Assembly (NCBI GenBank): GCA_016296675.1
Contig: JAEDIV010000056.1
Coordinates: forward strand, 1 to 15,060
Length of the DNA: 15,060 nucleotides
From: Clostridia bacterium
Lineage (GTDB): Bacteria > Bacillota > Clostridia > Christensenellales > Aristaeellaceae
Direction: 5' to 3'
The notes below the pieces were generated by a model, which was given only the letters and a program-made list of their open reading frames with translations, was not told the origin of the DNA and ran no database searches. Within the stretch, counting starts at the first letter, position 1. Each line of letters begins with the position of its first letter. A program made the position numbers and the translations under genes. Shown piece by piece: positions 1 through 5,774 of this stretch.

Positions 1-49
1 TTCAGGGGATCGGCCCTTCCCATCAAAAAAGGTACTTTTTTGATGGCTT
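1..49 (+). repeat. 49-bp interspersed structured repeat, copy 1 (cut by window edge)
   Basis: This stretch is identical over 49 nt to 1157-1205 and to the reverse complement of 15012-15060. It holds a perfect inverted repeat: CCATCAAAAAA at 20-30 pairs with TTTTTTGATGG at 36-46 around the 5-nt loop GGTAC. A second, copy-specific hairpin follows directly at 50-73. The left part of the element, seen only in copy 2, lies beyond the window edge. I do not recognise the family. It is non-coding and intergenic here, ahead of the DUF445 promoter. Confidence 0.9.
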
Positions 50-83
50 GAGCCGCCGGTTTACTGGCGGCTCTTGCTTTTTT
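50..83 (+). terminator. Intrinsic terminator attached to repeat copy 1
   Basis: GAGCCGCC (50-57) pairs perfectly with GGCGGCTC (66-73) around the loop GGTTTACT, and the T-rich tail TTGCTTTTTT follows (74-83). This is a canonical rho-independent terminator on the plus strand. It probably ends transcription of a gene lying left of the window and insulates the DUF445 promoter. Confidence 0.8.
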
Positions 84-94
84 GGAAACGAAAA

Positions 95-123
95 TGGATT
101 TTTTCGGGATTATGATGTATAAT
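95..123 (+). promoter_or_regulatory. Probable sigmaA promoter of the DUF445 gene
   Basis: A perfect -10 box TATAAT lies at 118-123, with a weak -35 candidate TGGATT at 95-100 (17-nt spacer). The -10 box overlaps an upstream in-frame ATG at 122. Transcription would therefore begin after that codon, which argues that translation starts at 149. Confidence 0.5.
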
Positions 124-148
124 GAGAAAAAACGCAGGAGAGAAAACC

Positions 149-1045
149 ATGATTGCAAAAATCATTCTTGCGCCGGTTGTCGGCGGTATTATCGGATATA
201 TCACAAACGATCTGGCGATAAAGATGCTGTTTCATCCTTATAAGCCCATCTATATCGGAAAACATCGTTTGCCGTTCACGCCCGGTTTGATTCCCTCTCA
301 AAAGGAACGGATCGCAAAAAGCCTCGGCCAGGTGATCGCAGGACAGCTTCTGAACACCGAAACCGTGCTTAAGGAGGCGCTGAGCCCTGAAACGGAAGAA
401 AAAATCCGGGAAAAGGTGCGCGCTTGGCTTTTGGACAAGATTGAAGAAACGGAAACGATCAAGGATAAGCTTACAAATGCATTCGGTGAAGAACGGGCGT
501 ATGATATGGGAGACAGGGCGCTTTTGATTGCGTCCGAGTTTTTGTTTGATCAGCTTTCAAAGGCGCAGATTGGCGAGATGATTGCGGAAAACGCTGTCAA
601 GGAGCTGTATGCCAAGGTCAAGGCGACGCCCTTTGGCTTTATGGTGGATGCTTCCATGCTTTCGGGTCTTAAGGGAACCATTGCCCAGTATATCGACAGG
701 AAAGTAACGGAAAAGGGTCCTGAGATGGTGCGCGAAAAGCTGTTGGAAGTGGGCGGGAAAGCCGTAAACAAGCCGCTTGGCGAAATGGCTGCGCCGTATA
801 AGGATAGAGTCGACGACCTGACGGAGAAAATTATGAATCTGTACAGGGACGTCATGACAAGCCGCCTGGATGGACTTTTAAAAGCAGTTGAGATCGACAG
901 GATCATCGAAAGAAAGATTTCGGAGTTTGACGCGGAGATGCTCGAAAAGCTGGTTTTCGGCATCATGAAAAAAGAACTGAAGGCAATTGTATATCTGGGC
1001 GCGCTGCTCGGCTTTCTGATGGGCTTTGTGAATCTTATCTGGTAA
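149..1045 (+). CDS. DUF445 family membrane protein (YheB-like)
   Basis: This is a 298-aa membrane-associated protein of the DUF445 family, whose biochemical role is unknown. The N-terminal signature is clear: a hydrophobic segment at residues 2-19, then GYITNDLAIKMLFHP and, near residue 45, FTPGLIPSQKERIA, the classic block of the family. The middle is long, charged and predicted helical, and a second membrane segment lies at the C-terminus (about 280-297). The family generally has this layout of two terminal membrane anchors around a helical body. I chose ATG 149 because AGGAG (about 135-140) sits 8 nt upstream. An in-frame ATG at 122 overlaps the -10 box and would lie outside the transcript. 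The gene stands alone between two copies of the 49-bp repeat. It is convergent with the DUF218 gene to its right. Confidence 0.93.
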   Translation: MIAKIILAPVVGGIIGYITNDLAIKMLFHPYKPIYIGKHRLPFTPGLIPSQKERIAKSLGQVIAGQLLNTETVLKEALSPETEEKIREKVRAWLLDKIEETETIKDKLTNAFGEERAYDMGDRALLIASEFLFDQLSKAQIGEMIAENAVKELYAKVKATPFGFMVDASMLSGLKGTIAQYIDRKVTEKGPEMVREKLLEVGGKAVNKPLGEMAAPYKDRVDDLTEKIMNLYRDVMTSRLDGLLKAVEIDRIIERKISEFDAEMLEKLVFGIMKKELKAIVYLGALLGFLMGFVNLIW

Positions 1046-1207
1046 ATGAAGAAGGCTTTGCGGAAGCGGCAGAAAAGCAAATCAAAACGCCCGGATTGCG
1101 TTTATCCGAAGAAAATACTTCCCCTTTCCGATCCCCGCCCGGAAATCCCGAAGGATTTCAGGGGATCGGCCCTTCCCATCAAAAAAGGTACTTTTTTGAT
1201 GGCTTAA
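1046..1207 (+). CDS. Possible 53-aa basic ORF directly after DUF445 (doubtful)
   Basis: ATG at 1046-1048 follows the DUF445 stop (1043-1045) with no gap. The frame is open for 53 codons and ends in TAA at 1205-1207. The first 22 residues are very basic (MKKALRKRQKSKSKRPDCVY), and the rest is read through repeat copy 2, ending at its right edge. No ribosome binding site precedes it, so translation would depend on reinitiation after DUF445. I do not recognise the peptide. It may simply be a chance frame through the repeat. Confidence 0.2.
   Translation: MKKALRKRQKSKSKRPDCVYPKKILPLSDPRPEIPKDFRGSALPIKKGTFLMA
1128..1169 (+). repeat. Left stem-loop of repeat copy 2
   Basis: CCGATCCCC (1128-1136) pairs with GGGGATCGG (1161-1169). 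Nested inside, GAAATCC (1142-1148) pairs with GGATTTC (1153-1159) around the loop CGAA. The right arm is part of the 49-bp block conserved in all three copies; the left arm is visible only here. The whole element therefore seems to be about 104 bp (1128-1231) with three successive hairpins. Confidence 0.7.
1157..1205 (+). repeat. 49-bp interspersed structured repeat, copy 2 (internal, complete context)
   Basis: Identical to 1-49. The 11-bp inverted repeat lies at 1176-1186 and 1192-1202. This copy sits between the 3' ends of two convergent genes, DUF445 (ends 1045) and the DUF218 gene (ends 1236). That suggests the family occupies gene 3' ends. I see no target-site duplication or coding capacity. 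Confidence 0.9.
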
Positions 1208-1232
1208 CCGCTGCCCAATCGGGCAGCGGTTT
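1206..1232 (+). terminator. Terminator-like hairpin attached to repeat copy 2
   Basis: AACCGCTGCCC (1206-1216) pairs perfectly over 11 bp with GGGCAGCGGTT (1221-1231) around the loop AATC, followed on the plus strand by a modest T-rich tail (TTCATTTAT). It lies 4 nt beyond the minus-strand DUF218 stop, so it could serve both convergent genes, although the minus-strand side lacks a T run. The sequence is unrelated to the hairpin after copy 1, but its position and shape are the same. Confidence 0.6.
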
Positions 1233-1235
1233 CAT

Positions 1236-1823
1236 TTATAGTTCGCCTCTTGCGATTCTGACAACCAGAAGACACCAGCTGAGGACTTCGCGGACACAGG
1301 CGGCAAACCTTGTTAACAGGCTTCTTCCGGGTCTGGCTGGAATTGCGCCTGTTTGAATGGAAAGCCGTTCCGCTATGAATCTTGCGCGCGTCATATGGGT
1401 GTCCGTCGTTGCGATGAGCGCGGTCGAAAAGCCTTTATCTTCCATGATTGCTCTGGCGTTTCGAAGGTTTTCAATCGTGTTTTTGGATTCGCTTTCTTCG
1501 AAAATGAGGTTTTCGGGCAGACCCTTTTGCGCAAGATACCGCTTCATGGCGCCGGCTTCGTCCTCGGGTTCATCCGGGCCCTGGCCGCCGGTTACGATGA
1601 TGGCGCGGGCGCGGCCCTGAGAAAAGGCGTTTGCGGCAGCATCCAGGCGGTATTTTAGGGTGTTGGAGGGACAGCCGTCTTCCAGGATTTTTGCGCCCAG
1701 TACGATGATTGCGTCGGCGGCGGATGCCGGATAACGGCGTTTGGACAAAAGATAGACAAGAAAGGCGGAAAGGCCGATTACGAGTATACCAAGGCACAAT
1801 AAGGCCCAAAGGATTTTTCCCAT
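1236..1823 (-). CDS. DUF218/YdcF-SanA-like membrane protein
   Basis: This 195-aa protein has one N-terminal membrane segment (residues 4-26) and a DUF218 (ElyC/SanA/YdcF) domain. Visible family landmarks are AIIVLGAK (38-45), the glycine-rich VTGGQG (77-82), an acidic GAM-type motif around E89, SKNTIENLRNA (113-123) and TDTHMTRARFI (140-150), with the conserved Asn and His of the predicted active site. Related proteins act at the envelope (ElyC and SanA influence peptidoglycan or barrier function), but no precise reaction is established. AAGGAG lies 8 nt before ATG 1823. The start is 19 nt after the stop of the LCP gene, so both are likely one transcript devoted to the cell envelope. It ends next to repeat copy 2, convergent with DUF445. 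Confidence 0.9.
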   Translation of the reverse strand: MGKILWALLCLGILVIGLSAFLVYLLSKRRYPASAADAIIVLGAKILEDGCPSNTLKYRLDAAANAFSQGRARAIIVTGGQGPDEPEDEAGAMKRYLAQKGLPENLIFEESESKNTIENLRNARAIMEDKGFSTALIATTDTHMTRARFIAERLSIQTGAIPARPGRSLLTRFAACVREVLSWCLLVVRIARGEL

Positions 1824-1842
1824 CTGTCGGACTCCTTATATT

Positions 1843-2961
1843 TTAGTCGCCCAGCAAAAATTCCTTCAGCGCATTGGCGTTTTTCTTTCTGTCCGGAACG
1901 AGCACGGACATGCCGGAAATTTTCTGAGATGTGGAGCCGTTGTCGATCGGAATTCTGAATTCCTTGATCTCGGCGTCGCCCATTGCCAGAACTGCCGGCG
2001 CGAGGGAAAGGATCTCGTTGATGGTCAGGTTGGTCTGGATAAGACTGGCGTTTTCAAGTGCGAAGGATACGAGTTCTTTGAGGCTCATTTCTTTGACTTC
2101 GTCAAAGATGAGCGAAATGAGTTGTCTCTGACGCGCGCTTCTCTGATAGTCCGACTCGCTGTAGCGGTATCTGGCCCATGCCTCGGCCTGTTTTCCGGTC
2201 AGCTTCTGATAGCCGCCCTTAGTAAGGTAGCCGTTTGTGAGGTTTGTAAGATTCAGTACCTGTTTATTATACCAGTAGATAACGGCGTTGATGCGGGGAA
2301 TTTTTTTCGCATCCACGTCCACATATACGCCGCCCAGCGCGTCGATGATTTTTGTCAGTCCGCTCAAATTGACGGCGATATACGCGTCGGGCTTGACGCC
2401 GAAATTCTTTTCAAAGGTCTTTTGAAGCAGGGGGAATCCGCCGAACACGAAGGCGGAATTCATGCGGTTGTTTTTGTAGCCCGGAATTTCGACATACAGA
2501 TCGCGCAGGAACGAAGTGAGCTTAATCACTTTGTTTTCGATGTCCACGGTCAGAAGGATCATGGTATCGGTTCGGCCTTCGATTTTACCGCTTCTGCTGT
2601 CTACGCCCAGAAGCAGGATGTTTCTGATCCCGTCCAGCATATCCAGCGCCTCGGTAATTTCGTCGCCGTTATAGAGATACTCTTCCACCGGGTCATAGAC
2701 AATGGCGTCGTCCGGGTTTTCTTCGGTCAGAATATCTTCAAAGGTTTCTTCCTCATTTTTCTCTTCTGCAGGCGTGATTTCGGCGTTGCTTTCGCCGCTT
2801 GCTGTGTTGATGCCCGCGGTTGAAAAATCGTCCTCTTCAATAGGGATATCGTAGATGGTGACGCCGCCGCGGCGTCCGCTTTCCTCTTCGGAATAAGCGC
2901 ACAGGGGCGAAAGCATCATGATCAGCGCCAGAAAAAAGGCGGTTAATTTTTTCACGTACAT
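1843..2961 (-). CDS. LytR-CpsA-Psr (LCP) family cell-wall glycopolymer ligase
   Basis: LCP proteins transfer undecaprenyl-pyrophosphate-linked polymers such as teichoic acid or capsule to peptidoglycan outside the membrane. This 372-aa protein has an N-terminal hydrophobic export or anchor segment (about residues 6-22), an acidic low-complexity linker (about 36-105), and the LCP domain (about 112-290). Key residues are visible: GVDSR with D121, GRTDTM with R130 and D132, FLRDLYVEIPG with R153, NRMNSAF (165-171), and ARYRYSESDYQRSARQRQ (263-280). Together these form the expected lipid-phosphate-binding set. The start is uncertain. With ATG 2961 the GGAAG site is only about 2 nt away, while an in-frame GTG at 2955 (codon 3) has about 8 nt spacing, so the protein may begin there. 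It is followed by the DUF218 gene in a likely two-gene operon. It could anchor any of several glycopolymers; none is encoded nearby. Confidence 0.93.
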   Translation of the reverse strand: MYVKKLTAFFLALIMMLSPLCAYSEEESGRRGGVTIYDIPIEEDDFSTAGINTASGESNAEITPAEEKNEEETFEDILTEENPDDAIVYDPVEEYLYNGDEITEALDMLDGIRNILLLGVDSRSGKIEGRTDTMILLTVDIENKVIKLTSFLRDLYVEIPGYKNNRMNSAFVFGGFPLLQKTFEKNFGVKPDAYIAVNLSGLTKIIDALGGVYVDVDAKKIPRINAVIYWYNKQVLNLTNLTNGYLTKGGYQKLTGKQAEAWARYRYSESDYQRSARQRQLISLIFDEVKEMSLKELVSFALENASLIQTNLTINEILSLAPAVLAMGDAEIKEFRIPIDNGSTSQKISGMSVLVPDRKKNANALKEFLLGD

Positions 2962-3030
2962 CTCTTCCTTTCGTAGGGGGTGTCTATTGGACGGAAAAAC
3001 ACGCGCCGAGGTTCACGCGAATATGCGAAA

Positions 3031-3052
3031 TCCGCCCCGTTTCGGGGGCGGA
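3031..3052 (-). terminator. Probable terminator after the Usp-like gene
   Basis: TCCGCCCC (3031-3038) pairs with GGGGCGGA (3045-3052) as an 8-bp GC stem. On the minus strand it is followed by TTTCGCATATT, a weak T tail. It lies 12 nt beyond the Usp-like stop and would separate that transcript from the LCP gene. I see no convincing promoter box for the LCP gene in the remaining 2962-3030. Confidence 0.5.
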
Positions 3053-3064
3053 AATATATGGAGG

Positions 3065-3439
3065 CTATGAATATACCATTTTGATTTCTACATCCGGCAG
3101 AAGCATTTCGATCTTTGCCTGAAAGCTTTTTTCCTTGGAGCCGTTGGATTTGCCGATCACAAGAAACCTTGCGCCCAGCTTTTCGGCCTGGCGGGCAATG
3201 GTGGATTCCACATTGTCCGAGCGGATCATCGACATGTCTGCGTCGTGCTGCGTGGCAATTTTATACAGGTATTCCAGCGCCTCGCCCTCTGTGGCGTTTC
3301 CAAGCAGCGATGCGCCCGGCTTTACGACATGAAGCACGGAAAGCTCTGATCCATTTTCCTTTGCAATGCGCGCGCCTTCCACAATCAGCGCCTCGCAGGT
3401 TTTTTGTCCCGTAACGCATACCAGAACATGTCCGGCCAT
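3065..3439 (-). CDS. Small UspA-like (universal stress/KdpD-type) protein
   Basis: This 124-aa soluble protein has a Usp-type alpha/beta pattern: a first strand HVLVCVTGQKTCEALI with the residues that usually line the nucleotide pocket, then a helix IVEGARIAKENGSELSVLHVV, and a late strand ARFLVIGKSNGS (about 89-100). This resembles the Usp domain at the end of KdpD sensor kinases more than classical UspA. The typical G-(2x)-G-(9x)-G(S/T) ATP motif is incomplete, since only GKSNGS is seen, so nucleotide binding is unsure. GGAGG lies 9 nt before ATG 3439. It starts 39 nt after the stop of the two-TM protein gene and probably shares its promoter. The function is not assigned beyond the fold. 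Confidence 0.75.
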   Translation of the reverse strand: MAGHVLVCVTGQKTCEALIVEGARIAKENGSELSVLHVVKPGASLLGNATEGEALEYLYKIATQHDADMSMIRSDNVESTIARQAEKLGARFLVIGKSNGSKEKSFQAKIEMLLPDVEIKMVYS

Positions 3440-3478
3440 AATTTTCCGCCTCCGTTTCGTGGAAGCCGAATGCGTTTT

Positions 3479-3937
3479 TTACGCGTTTTTCAGCTCCACG
3501 ACAAAATTACCATAGGATACGATGGACACCTTGTCACCCTCTTTGAGATCCGGCCGTTTTTTGTCGGCGTCCCAGTAGTAAAGGCGTTCGTCCTCTTCTT
3601 CTTTTCCGACCGTCACAATCAGCTCGTGCACCTCAACGCCGTCTACAAGGCGCGTTTCGTCCGTGAAATACTTGATTTCGCATGCCGTTTCGCGCTTCTG
3701 GCCGGACGAAAGCTCGTGAAGATGGCGGTCGTATTTGACCCATGGACTGACTTTGAAGGACCAGATGAAATAAGAGACGATGAATCCCACGACCGCACAG
3801 GCGATGGAAAGCGCCTGAATGCGCATGGCGTTGAACACAAGCATAATTGTGACAAAGGCAAGGCACATAAGTGCAAACAGCGTCACGCGGATTTTCTTTT
3901 GTTTGGAAGCATGATGATAATCGTTTTCGCTATACAC
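3479..3937 (-). CDS. Unknown two-TM protein with C-terminal beta-rich domain
   Basis: I do not recognise this protein. With GTG 3937 as start it has 152 residues. Two membrane segments lie at about 16-36 and 41-60, followed by a soluble, charged, beta-rich domain (about 70-152) ending in LKEGDKVSIVSYGNFVVELK, which looks like a small beta-barrel (OB/SH3-like) strand pattern. The GTG start is favoured because AGGGGG stands about 9 nt upstream and a good promoter lies just beyond it (3975-4003). The frame stays open to 4285, but that extension runs through both divergent promoters and into xpaC and is basic and low in hydrophobic order, so I reject it. The gene is divergent from xpaC and leads into the Usp-like gene. 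Confidence 0.75.
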   Translation of the reverse strand: MYSENDYHHASKQKKIRVTLFALMCLAFVTIMLVFNAMRIQALSIACAVVGFIVSYFIWSFKVSPWVKYDRHLHELSSGQKRETACEIKYFTDETRLVDGVEVHELIVTVGKEEEDERLYYWDADKKRPDLKEGDKVSIVSYGNFVVELKNA

Positions 3938-3974
3938 GTTTTTTGTCCCCCTGAATCCAGTACGATATATAAAT

Positions 3975-4003
3975 ATGATACCGTCTTTTTCCGTTTCTGT
4001 AAA
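3975..4003 (-). promoter_or_regulatory. SigmaA-type promoter for the two-TM/Usp-like pair
   Basis: Read on the minus strand: TTTACA (-35, + coordinates 3998-4003), a 17-nt spacer, and TATCAT (-10, 3975-3980). Each box matches consensus at 5 of 6 positions. Predicted transcription starts about 30 nt before GTG 3937. A direct repeat CCGGATTTT (4011-4019, 4022-4030) lies just upstream; its role is unknown. Confidence 0.7.
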
Positions 4004-4097
4004 TAGATATCCGGATTTTGACCGGATTTTATTAAAATTACGCCTTATTCTATTATCGTTCTTTTTCTGCCTATTGTCAAGCTTTTGAAAAAAACGA

Positions 4098-4125
4098 TTG
4101 CACGCGCGAAAATTTGTGTTATAAT
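4098..4125 (+). promoter_or_regulatory. Extended -10 promoter of xpaC
   Basis: A perfect TATAAT at 4120-4125 is preceded by TGT, giving an extended -10, with a weak -35 TTGCAC at 4098-4103 (16-nt spacer). It is divergent from the promoter at 3975-4003, with about 95 nt between the two -35 boxes. The intervening AT-rich DNA (about 4031-4080) could host a shared regulator site, but I see no clear palindrome. Confidence 0.7.
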
Positions 4126-4157
4126 AAACCGTATTCCTACTGAGGAGGTGAGGGCGC

Positions 4158-5102
4158 ATGGCAAGCGGAAAGGATTCGGGCACGAGCTGGCTGACGATCG
4201 CGATTTTTCTTGCGATCCCGTTTTTGCGCTTTTTTGGAATATTTATGCTCATTAAGAAGGTCAGCGGTCTGATCAGCATGAGCAAAAAGCAGACAGATCT
4301 TGTTTATGTTCTGGCGGCCATTCTCCTGTTTACGTCGGCGGGCGAAATTCTTTCGTGGATCAAGAGCTCCTTGTTTATTTCGATCCTCCCTGTTTCGGTC
4401 ATCGCGATACTGGTGGTGCTTCTGACCAGATATTTCAACGCTTCTTCCGACCGGCTGGATAATTACAGCGCCTGCATCGGCTTTCGAGAGGAAGTGCCGC
4501 TGGATGAACTGATGAGCCAGATGGGCGTGAACGAGAGAAAGCTCAAAAAGGACATCGCTCAGCTTAAGAAAAAAGGCAAAATTTCAAGAAGCGCCTATAT
4601 CGATGAAGGCCGGAGAATGCTGGTTTTAAGTCCTGAGATTGTCCGCGCCAAGCAGAAGGCGAAGGCCAAAGAGGAAGAAGAAAACGCGAAATTTGCCGAA
4701 GAAACCGAGTACAAGCACATTCTGCTTGAAATCCGCGCGCTCAATGTGATGATCGATGATGAAACGGTCTCCAATAAGATCGATCGCATCGAGGAGATCA
4801 CCCGAGCAATTTTCGATCTTGTGTCTTCCAAGCCCGAAAAACGGCGCGAAATCGATACCTTTATGGACTATTATCTGCCGACGACTCTGAAGCTTTTGAA
4901 GCAGTACGCGCATCTTGAGCAGCAGACCGTGCCCGGCGAAAACATCGTTTCTTCCCGAAAACGCATCGAGGGCATATTGGATAAACTTGTGCAGGGCTTT
5001 GAAAAGCAGCTGGATATTCTTTTTAAAAGCGACGCTGTGGACATCACAAGCGACATCAAGACCCTGGAAAAAATGCTTCAGATGGACGGCCTCAATCGCT
5101 GA
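4158..5102 (+). CDS. xpaC: XpaC family (5-bromo-4-chloroindolyl phosphate hydrolysis) protein
   Basis: This 314-aa membrane protein has three hydrophobic segments (about 11-33, 47-65 and 70-90), a winged-helix-like stretch (about 102-157, LDELMSQMGVNERKLKKDIAQLKKKG), a highly charged coiled-coil linker (163-185) and the XpaC domain (about 185-314). The domain has the family hallmark YYLPTTLKLLKQYAHLEQQ (238-256). The name comes from a Bacillus subtilis X-phosphate hydrolysis phenotype; the real function is unknown. The family is often next to telA, but no telA is present here. The start is firm: AGGAGGTG ends 7 nt before ATG 4158 and a good promoter is upstream. It ends by overlapping the convergent gene by 11 nt, and its terminator lies inside that gene. 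Recognition rests on recalled family motifs. Confidence 0.85.
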   Translation: MASGKDSGTSWLTIAIFLAIPFLRFFGIFMLIKKVSGLISMSKKQTDLVYVLAAILLFTSAGEILSWIKSSLFISILPVSVIAILVVLLTRYFNASSDRLDNYSACIGFREEVPLDELMSQMGVNERKLKKDIAQLKKKGKISRSAYIDEGRRMLVLSPEIVRAKQKAKAKEEEENAKFAEETEYKHILLEIRALNVMIDDETVSNKIDRIEEITRAIFDLVSSKPEKRREIDTFMDYYLPTTLKLLKQYAHLEQQTVPGENIVSSRKRIEGILDKLVQGFEKQLDILFKSDAVDITSDIKTLEKMLQMDGLNR

Positions 5103-5676
5103 GAATCTCCATCACAAGTACGCCCCGCGCATCCCGAACAGGCGGCATTGTGCCGCCTGTTTGCTTTACGGAAAAAGCCAGCTTTACGATATCGTCTTTC
5201 AGATACAAAACGCCTTCGGCGACTGGAATTACGCTTGAATGATCCTGCATGGCGATATACGCAGTAAATCCGTTTTCAGGCGTATAATGTCCTTTGCAGT
5301 TTAATGCATGCCCGATTAGCGGTTTGAACAGCTTCTGGAGCGCTGCTTCATCGCCTGCTTCCCTGAATGCATCATACGCTTTCGCCTGATCGGGCGTAAA
5401 GGGGAGAAGATACGCGTTTACAAACATCACGCCCTTCGGCGCGCCGGGAAGGATTCTGCCCTCATAGATGCATTGTTCGGCGTATTCCTTCGGCGTATGG
5501 ATTTTTCTATTTTCGATCGCCTCCAGAAAACAGTTTGCTGCGCGCTTGACGGGGGAGAAACAAGCATCCAGCCGATACAGATCCATAATTTCCTTTCGCG
5601 TAATGGGCGCGTTTTCATCATAGGCGATGATGTCCCTATAGGCGCGGTCGGCTTCTTCATAAAAAGCGGCCTGCAC
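5092..5676 (-). CDS. Unknown, possibly exported protein downstream of mnmA; start unresolved
   Basis: I do not recognise this protein. From the first conventional start (GTG 5676) it has 194 residues, rich in Ala, Tyr and acidic residues, with no clear motif. That GTG has no ribosome binding site and sits inside a hairpin. The frame continues upstream to 5757, where GGAGG (5766-5770) stands 8 nt before an ACG codon. Read from there (221 aa) the N-terminus is a signal-peptide-like (M)QKFVAFFILTVLALPG. The true start may therefore be the ACG, or a mutated ATG. A later alternative is ATG 5586 with AAAGGA nearby (164 aa), but the codons before it look coding. The gene follows mnmA by 15 nt if the upstream start is right. 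Its end overlaps xpaC by 11 nt tail to tail, and terminator-like hairpins lie inside both ends. Confidence 0.7.
   Translation of the reverse strand: MQAAFYEEADRAYRDIIAYDENAPITRKEIMDLYRLDACFSPVKRAANCFLEAIENRKIHTPKEYAEQCIYEGRILPGAPKGVMFVNAYLLPFTPDQAKAYDAFREAGDEAALQKLFKPLIGHALNCKGHYTPENGFTAYIAMQDHSSVIPVAEGVLYLKDDIVKLAFSVKQTGGTMPPVRDARGVLVMEILSD
5137..5167 (+). terminator. xpaC terminator embedded in the convergent gene
   Basis: AACAGGCGGCA (5137-5147) pairs perfectly over 11 bp with TGCCGCCTGTT (5151-5161) around the loop TTG, followed by TTTGCTTT. It starts 34 nt after the xpaC stop and is a strong plus-strand intrinsic terminator. The same bases encode residues near the C-terminus of the minus-strand gene 5092-5676. 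Confidence 0.8.
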
Positions 5677-5697
5677 ATGGTTGTGCAGACCGCTTTT
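5662..5697 (-). terminator. Bidirectional terminator-like hairpin after mnmA, inside an open frame
   Basis: A 15-bp stem with a single wobble position joins 5662-5676 and 5683-5697 around a 6-nt loop, flanked by AAAA and TTTT. Read on the minus strand it ends in five T residues, as a rho-independent terminator should. It lies 75 nt beyond the mnmA stop, yet within the frame running 5757 to 5092. It could terminate or attenuate mnmA read-through. Confidence 0.6.
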
Positions 5698-5765
5698 GTA
5701 ATTTTGACCCGGAAGGGCCAGGACTGTAAGGATGAAAAACGCGACGAACTTCTGCGTTTTGATAT

Positions 5766-5774
5766 CCTCCTTTT
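5766..5774 (-). promoter_or_regulatory. Strong ribosome binding site followed by ACG
   Basis: AAAAGGAGG on the minus strand overlaps the mnmA stop codon (5773-5775). Eight nucleotides downstream, where a start codon is expected, the sequence is ACG (5755-5757), in frame with the gene ending at 5092. The spacing and the hydrophobic codons that follow suggest a genuine initiation region. Confidence 0.55.

Noticed and set aside
1128..1231. CRISPR array as explanation for the repeated palindromic sequences
   Set aside because: The three copies are kilobases apart, not regularly spaced, with no spacers and no cas genes.
2122..2823. Plus-strand open frame opposite the LCP gene, and similar ones at 11626-12315 and 7878-8504
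   Set aside because: All are shadows of strongly supported minus-strand genes, without initiation signals or family motifs.
4011..4030. Direct repeat CCGGATTTT twice, as an operator or short tandem repeat
   Set aside because: Only two units with one short spacer; it may be chance in AT-rich promoter DNA, so it is mentioned only with the promoter.
3938..4285. N-terminal extension of the two-TM protein up to 4285
   Set aside because: It would cover both divergent promoters and the xpaC start, has unlike composition, and lacks an RBS; GTG 3937 has a good one.
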